From assembly GCA_937997605.1 (NCBI GenBank), contig CALLFD010000174.1:1-6385 (forward strand): a stretch of DNA of 6,385 nt, read 5' to 3'. The stretch is from an uncultured Collinsella sp. Lineage in GTDB: Bacteria; Actinomycetota; Coriobacteriia; Coriobacteriales; Coriobacteriaceae. The notes beneath the pieces are model-generated. The model was not told where the DNA came from. It was given only the letters and a program-made list of their open reading frames with translations, and searched no databases. The position numbers and the translations under genes were made by a program. Shown piece by piece: positions 1 through 5,485 of this stretch; position 1 is the first letter of the stretch, and every line of letters begins with the position of its first letter.

Positions 1-1434
1 GTTCGTTCCTCTGATAATAACATCGCTCTTCCTGGTTCTTGGGCCTACCAAAACGGTAAATGGTGGTGGAGATATGAGGCTGGTGGTTGGCCGTCAAACT
101 GTTTTCTGTCCATTAGAGGGGCGGAGTATTATTTTGATTCCGAAGGTTATGCAGCTACTGGCTGGAAATACTTGAACGATGGCTGGCATTTATTTTCTAA
201 CTCCTGTGCACATTTGAAGGGATGGGCTGCCACCGGTGGGCGCTGGTTCTACCTTGACGAGACATCGGGTTCAATGAAGACCGGCTGGGTTTTAATTGAT
301 GATAGCTGGTACTATTTGGACAGTTCGGGCGCTATGCAGACCGGGTGGTTACTCCTTGGCAATACTTGGTACTGGCTTGAGCCTTCTGGATTAATGGCTA
401 CGGGCTTTAGGCTTGTTAACGGCTCTTTGTATCATTTTTCCGAATCCGGTTCTATGAGCTCCGGTTGGTTTATTAACGATGGGGCATGGTATTGCTCCAA
501 CGCATCGGGAGAGATTCGTACCGGGTGGTTTTACAATGGTTCTAGCTGGTATTTGCTAGACCCCAATAATAATGGCGCCATGCTGGAAGGATTTCAAACT
601 GTAAATGGCTCCATTTATTATTTGGATCCGGATAGCGGCGGTGCATTAAAGTGCAACACTTGGGTCTTCTCACAAGATGAAAACGTATATTATGCGTGCA
701 GCAGTGGTGCGATTGTGCTTTCGGGCGTCAAGGACGGCGCGGGTGGAATTAAGCTCAGGGATCCCGAGGGAAAGCCTGTCGCTGGCTGGTATTGGTCCTC
801 AGCTGCACAGGTGTGGTTTTACACAGACTCAGATGGGGTTCTGCAGCGCGGTTGGCGATTCATTGACGGTAGGTGGTATCACCTCGACAACGAATCCGGA
901 GCCATGAATACTGGCTGGTTCCTCGATGATGATGGAACGTGGTACTACCTTATGTCTTCTGGACAAATGGTAAATGGCTGGAACAGAATTGGAGACTCCG
1001 AGTATTTCTTTAATGCCTCAGGTGCTTGGGTGGAGCCTGAGCACTCCGCGCGCGCCTCCTTGCAGTCCCAGATCGTTAATCGTTGCCATAGCGTTCCTTC
1101 TCCTGGGGCGGGACTGTGCTCGGAGTGGGTTAGCCATGTGTTTTACCCCGTGCTGGGGTCATATCCCAACGGCGACGCATGCGACATGTTCTGGAATTGG
1201 TGTTACAGCCGAGATATATCTCAGCTTAAAGTTGGAATGATCGTTGCGGTCCCTACGCATACTCATACAAGTGCTGGTGCCCGCTGGGGCCATATTGCTA
1301 TTTATATCGGAAACGGTATGGTTATGGATAACATCGGTTACATCAGGACAACATCACTTGCTTGGTGGCTGAACTACTACCACACTACCGCTATACCACA
1401 GTGGGGCTGGGTTTTAAATACGCCTTTGGAATGA
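1..1434 (+). CDS. Cell-wall-binding repeat protein with C-terminal NlpC/P60- or CHAP-like domain (5' end outside window)
   Basis: The frame is open from base 1, so the 477 visible codons are the 3' part of a longer gene; the TTG at 172 is simply an internal Leu codon. Residues ~12-350 are about a dozen repeats of ~20 residues (pattern TGW..-.G.WYYLD.SG.M), typical of the choline/glucan-type cell-wall-binding family (CW_binding_1). Residues ~355-477 form a separate domain with a Cys in GAGLCSEWVSHVF (residue 373), a His in WGHIAIYIGNG (431) and Asp/Asn (443-444). That order of Cys, His and a polar residue fits NlpC/P60 or CHAP peptidoglycan hydrolases. The expected role is a secreted protein anchored non-covalently to wall polymers and trimming peptidoglycan. 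The signal peptide would be in the missing part. The repeat family is sure; hydrolase activity is inferred, since the domain is divergent and could be non-catalytic. It converges on the glycosyltransferase gene. Confidence 0.88.
   Translation, partial: VRSSDNNIALPGSWAYQNGKWWWRYEAGGWPSNCFLSIRGAEYYFDSEGYAATGWKYLNDGWHLFSNSCAHLKGWAATGGRWFYLDETSGSMKTGWVLIDDSWYYLDSSGAMQTGWLLLGNTWYWLEPSGLMATGFRLVNGSLYHFSESGSMSSGWFINDGAWYCSNASGEIRTGWFYNGSSWYLLDPNNNGAMLEGFQTVNGSIYYLDPDSGGALKCNTWVFSQDENVYYACSSGAIVLSGVKDGAGGIKLRDPEGKPVAGWYWSSAAQVWFYTDSDGVLQRGWRFIDGRWYHLDNESGAMNTGWFLDDDGTWYYLMSSGQMVNGWNRIGDSEYFFNASGAWVEPEHSARASLQSQIVNRCHSVPSPGAGLCSEWVSHVFYPVLGSYPNGDACDMFWNWCYSRDISQLKVGMIVAVPTHTHTSAGARWGHIAIYIGNGMVMDNIGYIRTTSLAWWLNYYHTTAIPQWGWVLNTPLE
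148..1035 (+). repeat. Tandem cell-wall-binding repeats within the coding sequence
   Basis: The translated segment is an array of about twelve ~20-residue units, each with a TGW or similar turn, an aromatic pair (WYY, WYW, WFY) and a (S)SG.M end. Units are degenerate at DNA level, so this is an old protein repeat rather than a recent DNA duplication. The block around 641-790 is the least regular (YYACSSGAIVLSG, then GGIKLRDPEG) and contains a longer insert. Such arrays in this family bind choline or other wall/glucan groups through the aromatic residues. Confidence 0.8.
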
Positions 1435-1533
1435 TGCGGATTCTGGCCAGCATGCGGAATCAACGCCTGCTTGTGTATCGAATCACAAACGCTTCTTAAC
1501 TGTATATCATGTATGGAATGCAATTATTCATAG

Positions 1534-1567
1534 TAAGGGAATCGAGGGTTGACCCTCGATTCCCTTA
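1534..1567. terminator. Perfect hairpin between convergent genes, possible bidirectional terminator
   Basis: AAGGGAATCGAGGG (1535-1548) is followed by TTGA and its exact reverse complement (1553-1566); a T-A pair at 1534/1567 extends the stem to 15 bp. It lies 100 bases past the stop of the + strand repeat protein and about 60 bases past the stop of the - strand glycosyltransferase, where a shared terminator is expected. Neither side has a good run of T after the stem, so intrinsic termination is likely but not proven. Confidence 0.6.
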
Positions 1568-1625
1568 TCTATTAGTCGCATTTTAATAAGGCTAAAATTA
1601 GAAAGCGCAGAATTAAGCTAACACT

Positions 1626-4211
1626 TTATAAATGATAGTAGCGATTTCCGGGTTCTCCCACGCTGAAATTTGGGTTAATGTACGGATCGCCTTCGACATA
1701 GTATTTTGCCCAGCGATAATTCATGTATGCGACTTCTTTGTGGAACCGAATCTGCTTTTCCGTATTGTTTTCAACGCCTCTAGAAATCGACTCGTAGTGA
1801 TAGAGCTCGACTTCGGGCGTGTATACGATCAGGTCGTTAATCTCGCGTAGCTTTAAGCAAAAGTCAACATCATTAAATGCAACTTGAAGCTCTTCGGTGA
1901 AACCTCCGACTTTCTCATATTCGCTACGCTTGGTCATTATGCAAGCTGCAGTGACAGCGCTGAAGTCTTGTTGCGCATCGTTGAGTGCAAAGTAGCCCCA
2001 ATTATTCCTTGGCATGCTCTGGCAAAGATGTCCCGCCACGCCGCCAGTGACGCATAGGCCCGCGTGCTGAATGGTGTTGTCGGGATAGTAGAGTTTTGCA
2101 CCGACTGCGCCAACATCCTCACGTGCGCAGATGCCAAGCATGGTCTCGATCCAATTGGGCGTAATTACCTCAGTATCGTTATTCAATAGCAAGAGATAGT
2201 CGCCCTTGGCGTGAGCAACGCCAAAGTTCATGAGCTTGGAGAAATTGAATTCGTGTTCCCAAGTTACAAGACGAACGATGTCAGGATATTTTGCTTGCAA
2301 CTTATCGTAATAATCGAACGTCACCTTTTCTGTGCTGTTGTTTTCGATTATGACGAGCTCGTAATTGTCGTACGTTGATTTCTCAACAATTGATGTAATG
2401 CAGTTGTTCAGAATGTCGGCGTGGTCTTTAGTCGGGATGATAATTGACACGAGTGGGTGGGAATCTGGCACAGCGTAGGTTACTTTATATGTAAAGGGAC
2501 GACGCGCTTGTTCGACCTTCGCATTGAGCCCAAGCCTGTCCAAATGACTCTGGACCGCTTTGATACCTGCGATAGTGGCATACGGCTTGCTATCGGCATT
2601 TGCTGCGGTGGAGGTCTCGCTTAGGCGCCAGTGGTATAGAACCTTCGCAACATGATGAACTTTCCTTGCCTTTTCCACGGCGCGGAGAGTCAGATTATGA
2701 TCCTGTGCTCCATCGAACTCTTTTGTGTTCGGCTCTAGAGTGTCTAGCAGGGACTTACGGATGGTAAGCATGTGGCAGATATAGTTATTGTTTCTGAGCA
2801 GATCGATATTGAAATCCGGCTTAAAGAACGGCTGCGCTAACTTTCCATCGGGCATGAGTTTATCTTCATCACAATAAAGAAGATCGACGTCATTATTGTT
2901 TTCAATTGCCTCGGCATATGAGAACAACAAGTCCGGTTCAAGAATGTCGTCATGGTCAAAGAAGCTAACGAAATCGCCCGAAGCTACGGCAACGCCTGCG
3001 TTTGTGTTTTCGGAAATACCCTTATTTTCGGTAAGATTAATTGACTTAATTCTGTTGTCGCGGGCTGTTTCCTGCTCAACGCGAGCCTTTAGTTCCTGAT
3101 TGTCAGGGCTTGCATTAACTAGGAGGAGCTCCCAGTTTGCATAAGACTGGTTTTTTACGGATTCGACCATATCGTTAAAAAACGAAATCGGCGTGTTGTA
3201 AAGAGGGACAATGATGCTGAATTTCGGAGCGCTATTGAAGACGATTTTTCTCTGCTTCTCCAGTGCGCCAATGGTTGCCTTATGCTCTGTAAACCATTCG
3301 GGGTATTCAGGGTCAAACTGCGCATGGGTAAAGAGGAAGTTGGTCTCCTCAAGAAGCAAGCCTAATTTATCAGGCGTTAAGCAGTCAAATGCACTGAATG
3401 ATGGGTGATTTTGATCGTCAATAATAAAATAGTAACGATCAAACGCCTTTGGCATGCGGATCGAGAGCTGCGTTTCAAGTTGCTTTTTCTCGGATGTAAA
3501 TCCAACGCTCGTTACATTTGAACCGAAATTGACTATGCTCAGCCCAACCTCATTGAGGAACCGGTCGAGGCAGCGAAGTTTGATTTGCGAGTCATTGCGG
3601 TACGGTGTTCTAACCGTGCACCTCAGGATATACTCGTTTGAATCTTCGATGCACTGCCAAAAATCAATCGTCGCCATCTCAAACTCTGAAACGTCATCGT
3701 AATTTCGGAGTTTGCTGCACATGTCAGGTTTAATTTTGTAGTTAAGACGCGACTCCCATTTGATGTTCTTGCAATTGAGCGAAAGGGAGTCGCTGCTCAG
3801 GTTGCAACCGTCTTTGCCGATTTCGTTAAACTCAATTTTAATGGCTCGGGTATCGGGGTCGGGGATTACAAGAACGTATGAGTTCGATTCGCCGTTATTG
3901 TCCTTGAATTTTAGAAGAGACAAAGGTAAGCGGCGGTCGTCATCCGTTGCCGCTTGAGCTTTTATGCTGGAGCCTTCATGGATGCCTTCTATTTTAAGTT
4001 GCTGGTAGATTTTCCAGTTTCCTCTGCATACTCCGGTTGTTTCGACTCGCATTGTTTGCCTTTCGTTTGTTGGACACTGCTCATTGTACTTATTCACTTC
4101 ATGTCTCGCTATAAAGGCAGAGAGGAGTTCCGTGATTTCTGGCATTCTTAGATGTGTCGCTATGAGTTCGTCAGACGCTCCGTTCCGCTGTGTTAACATC
4201 GAAGAGGACAT
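1626..4211 (-). CDS. Glycosyltransferase with two GT-A (family 2) domains
   Basis: An 861-residue protein. Residues ~331-530 are a first GT-A domain: FSIIVPLYNTP at the start, a DHDD metal/nucleotide-sugar motif at 419-422, and CDEDKLMPDGK at ~447-457. Residues ~587-800 are a second one: LVSIIIPTKDHADILNNC, NNDTE at 677-681, then AFNDVDFCLKLRE (778-790) and LYHYESISRG. This tandem GT2 layout is known from rhamnan, O-antigen and capsule loci, where one protein adds alternating sugars on the cytoplasmic face. Residues 1-330 match no domain I recognise; they are hydrophilic, without a signal peptide or membrane helix. A TAG directly precedes the ATG at 4211, so the frame cannot extend upstream. 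No good ribosome site precedes 4211; an internal ATG at 4052 has GAAAGG six bases upstream and is an alternative start (808 residues). It is visibly more AT-rich than rfbA, suggesting acquisition by transfer. Sugar and linkage cannot be told. Confidence 0.92.
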   Translation of the reverse strand: MSSSMLTQRNGASDELIATHLRMPEITELLSAFIARHEVNKYNEQCPTNERQTMRVETTGVCRGNWKIYQQLKIEGIHEGSSIKAQAATDDDRRLPLSLLKFKDNNGESNSYVLVIPDPDTRAIKIEFNEIGKDGCNLSSDSLSLNCKNIKWESRLNYKIKPDMCSKLRNYDDVSEFEMATIDFWQCIEDSNEYILRCTVRTPYRNDSQIKLRCLDRFLNEVGLSIVNFGSNVTSVGFTSEKKQLETQLSIRMPKAFDRYYFIIDDQNHPSFSAFDCLTPDKLGLLLEETNFLFTHAQFDPEYPEWFTEHKATIGALEKQRKIVFNSAPKFSIIVPLYNTPISFFNDMVESVKNQSYANWELLLVNASPDNQELKARVEQETARDNRIKSINLTENKGISENTNAGVAVASGDFVSFFDHDDILEPDLLFSYAEAIENNNDVDLLYCDEDKLMPDGKLAQPFFKPDFNIDLLRNNNYICHMLTIRKSLLDTLEPNTKEFDGAQDHNLTLRAVEKARKVHHVAKVLYHWRLSETSTAANADSKPYATIAGIKAVQSHLDRLGLNAKVEQARRPFTYKVTYAVPDSHPLVSIIIPTKDHADILNNCITSIVEKSTYDNYELVIIENNSTEKVTFDYYDKLQAKYPDIVRLVTWEHEFNFSKLMNFGVAHAKGDYLLLLNNDTEVITPNWIETMLGICAREDVGAVGAKLYYPDNTIQHAGLCVTGGVAGHLCQSMPRNNWGYFALNDAQQDFSAVTAACIMTKRSEYEKVGGFTEELQVAFNDVDFCLKLREINDLIVYTPEVELYHYESISRGVENNTEKQIRFHKEVAYMNYRWAKYYVEGDPYINPNFSVGEPGNRYYHL

Positions 4212-4350
4212 CTACGTACATCACGCTTTCTGTCGCTGTTGAGGTTCAGGTTATTGTCCTCGCGGCGCTCTGCTTCCTAGTCGTTGCTCATTTCGGGTCC
4301 ATTGACTTCAAGGGGGTTATTATGAAAGTTGTCTTGTTTGTTGGAGGGGT

Positions 4351-4426
4351 TGCAAGGGTCCTAGGCGGGGGCTGCGCCCAACGAACGGATTGACGTGACG
4401 TGCGAGGTGTGTCCTAGGCCCGGGGG
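4351..4426 (+). repeat. Imperfect direct repeat leading into the tRNA-like end
   Basis: Copy A (about 4351-4371) reads TGCAAGG-GTCCTAGGC-GGGGG and copy B (about 4401-4426) reads TGCGAGG-TGT-GTCCTAGGC-CC-GGGGG. The nine bases GTCCTAGGC are identical at 4358-4366 and 4411-4419. Copy B continues into an intact T arm; copy A loses similarity after the G run. This looks like a partial duplication of the tRNA-like end, as repeated insertion at one attachment site can leave. Confidence 0.45.
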
Positions 4427-4449
4427 TTCGAATCCCCCGGCCCCCTCCG
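4411..4449 (+). other. tRNA-like 3' end (T arm plus acceptor 3' strand), candidate attachment site
   Basis: GGGGG (4422-4426), TTCGAAT (4427-4433) and CCCCC (4434-4438) form an ideal five-pair T stem with a canonical seven-base T loop. It is followed by GGCCCCC as an acceptor 3' strand and T-CC-G in the discriminator/CC(A) position; U73 would fit Gly, Cys or some Thr tRNAs. A GGGGGCT at 4367-4373 could pair with the acceptor strand, but U8, a D arm and a proper anticodon arm are missing, so there is no complete tRNA. A 3' tRNA fragment is what site-specific integrases leave at an element border. A chance GC-rich hairpin is the alternative. Confidence 0.45.
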
Positions 4450-4478
4450 TAAAGAAAGAACCGCCATTGGGGCGACCC

Positions 4479-4904
4479 TTATCTCCTGGGGTGGCCGATT
4501 CGGCCGCCGCCACTCTTTTCCAGGTCTGCGGACCTGTGTTCGTCCTGGAACGGAAACAGGCTCCTCGCTATCACCCAGAGTATTCCGATGATCTCGGCGG
4601 TCGTCGCGCCCATCCAGGAAATTATCACCTCGGTAGGGATTTCGCGCTGCAGCCACATGAGACGGGCGGTGTACGCGACGACGAGGGTGTTGCATGCGAC
4701 CAGCTGCCACTTGACGCACTTGAGCGCGGCCTTTCCGAGTTCGGACCGAAGGTCGTTCTCCGCCTCCATCCTCTTGACCACGCTCTCGGCCTGGGCCGCC
4801 TTGGCTCGCCGTTCCCGCTCCTCGCTCGAGCATTCGACCCTGACCTCGTCTAAATGGGCGCTTTCGATGGGGAAGACGTTTGCTCTCCTTTGTGCCGAAC
4901 CCAT
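4479..4904 (-). CDS. Small two-helix membrane protein with charged N-terminal coiled region
   Basis: A 141-residue protein from the ATG at 4904; a TTG at 4973 in the same frame would give 164 residues and overlap the upstream stop. I prefer 4904, which has AAGAGG upstream, though at an 11-base gap. Residues ~25-58 are rich in Glu, Arg, Lys and Ala (SSEERERRAKAAQAE), probably helical or coiled-coil. Two hydrophobic helices follow: WQLVACNTLVVAYTARLMWL and, after a short polar turn, VIISWMGATTAEIIGILWVI. The tail is basic and Gly-rich. The family is not recognised. It lies directly downstream of the ImmA-like remnant on the same strand, a place where temperate phages and integrative elements often carry small membrane proteins, some acting in exclusion or immunity. 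That role is inference only. Confidence 0.65.
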   Translation of the reverse strand: MGSAQRRANVFPIESAHLDEVRVECSSEERERRAKAAQAESVVKRMEAENDLRSELGKAALKCVKWQLVACNTLVVAYTARLMWLQREIPTEVIISWMGATTAEIIGILWVIARSLFPFQDEHRSADLEKSGGGRIGHPRR

Positions 4905-4959
4905 GAGGTCGATTGCCTCTTGTGTCCCTTTTGGTGACCTGCTTCCGCGCTGGTCTGCG

Positions 4960-5253
4960 CTATCGCAGCCCAAGGTTTTCCACCCTATGGCCCACGGCGG
5001 TTACGGATACGTCGAGTATGTCCGTCATCTCACCGATGCTACAATTGCCCGCCCAGAGTTTCGCTACGACCTGTGCCGGCATGAGGAGCGCGGCGGCAAA
5101 CGAGTTCGCCCATATCTCCTCGGGGTCTGTCCCTCGAGACGAGAGGGCGTCCCTTCGCTCAATGACCCCAGCAACCTCCCCGTCTCCTAGGTTTTGGTAC
5201 GAGTGGATGTAGAGGCGCTCCGTCACCTCGCACGCCGTTATGTGCCCACCGCC
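4960..5253 (-). pseudogene. ImmA/IrrE-type metallopeptidase, C-terminal remnant
   Basis: The frame open from 5253 to the TAG at 4960-4962 (a GTG at 5226 gives 88 residues) ends in the classic ImmA/IrrE C-terminus. EEIWANSFAAALLMP carries the E..AN element that supplies a zinc ligand and the FAA.LLMP helix, then comes CSIGEMTDILDVSVTAVGHRVENLGL, the usual small helical tail. Full family members have 120-250 residues with an HEXXH site ahead of this; none is present here. In the next frame, ending at the TAA at 5238-5240, YRVADELDEAVG resembles the usual YRVAHELGHAVG with both His replaced, so a frameshift plus loss of the zinc site is likely. There is no good ribosome site at the GTG. In mobile elements ImmA cleaves the phage/ICE repressor; this copy is probably dead. 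Its stop overlaps the longer form of the membrane-protein gene. Confidence 0.6.
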
Positions 5254-5313
5254 TCATCCAGCTCGTCCGCGACCCTGTAGTGCGTGTTTGTGTCAATGGC
5301 TAACTGAACAGCG

Positions 5314-5337
5314 CATTGGACCAAATATGGTCCAATG
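5314..5337. promoter_or_regulatory. 24-bp dyad, candidate operator
   Basis: CATTGGACCA (5314-5323) and TGGTCCAATG (5328-5337) are exact reverse complements separated by AATA. The 10-bp arms and four-base centre suit a dimeric repressor site; as a hairpin it lacks a T run on either side. It lies about 100 bases before the likely rfbA -10 box and just upstream of the ImmA-like remnant, so it could belong to a lost repressor of the mobile element or to rfbA control. Confidence 0.45.
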
Positions 5338-5416
5338 GTTGGAGTCTTGTGGTCCGTAAGGACGTGAACCAAAGAGGCTGCATGCTTGGCTCTCTCCGTC
5401 CTTCTTTTGTGCAGTT

Positions 5417-5446
5417 CTGCAACCTAGGTTCGGCCTCGCGTATACT
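5417..5446 (+). promoter_or_regulatory. Likely rfbA promoter
   Basis: TATACT at 5441-5446 is a good -10 box in an AT-rich patch 40 bases before the rfbA start. A weak -35 (CTGCAA, 5417-5422) sits 18 bases upstream. The perfect palindrome AACCTAGGTT (5421-5430) overlaps the -35 edge and spacer, where a bound regulator would block polymerase. The start point is inferred. Confidence 0.45.
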
Positions 5447-5472
5447 TATATCATCTGTGTACACCCAACTCT

Positions 5473-5478
5473 GGAGGT
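5473..5478 (+). promoter_or_regulatory. Ribosome binding site of rfbA
   Basis: GGAGGT lies seven bases before the ATG at 5486, which fixes this start over any downstream codon. Confidence 0.85.
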
Positions 5479-5485
5479 CCAACCT

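Larger units (their letters stand above)
4212..4478. other. Non-coding junction between glycosyltransferase and mobile-element remnant
   Basis: No convincing gene here. It contains the 5' flank of the glycosyltransferase, without a clear promoter on the - strand, and the tRNA-like 3' end with its degenerate repeat, listed separately. On the + strand there is also a 23-codon reading frame (4322-4393, beginning MKVVLFVGGVA) with AAGGGGG five bases before its ATG. Base composition rises in G+C through this stretch toward the right. Confidence 0.5.

Noticed and set aside
1433..1460. Short repeat ATGCGGATTC / ATGCGGAATC after the first gene
   Set aside because: Two short similar words in a gap; too little to support an element or site.
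4367..4446. Complete tRNA gene
   Set aside because: The outer strands can pair as an acceptor stem, but U8, a D arm and an anticodon stem with T33 cannot be formed, so only the 3' end is supported.
4343..4449. Selenocysteine or serine tRNA starting GGAGGGG and ending CCCCTCCG
   Set aside because: The seven outer bases pair, but 15 bases lie between T loop and discriminator where 12 or 13 are needed, and no matching anticodon arm exists.
4521..4536. CAGGTC-TGCG-GACCTG hairpin as a terminator
   Set aside because: It lies inside the membrane-protein coding sequence and has no T run after it.
4414..4833. 139-codon - strand frame overlapping the membrane-protein gene
   Set aside because: Arg/Gly-rich shadow in another frame, starting and ending without relation to its neighbours.
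4588..5190. 200-codon + strand frame opposite the membrane protein and ImmA remnant
   Set aside because: Its translation shows no domain; the - strand frames carry membrane helices and the ImmA motif.
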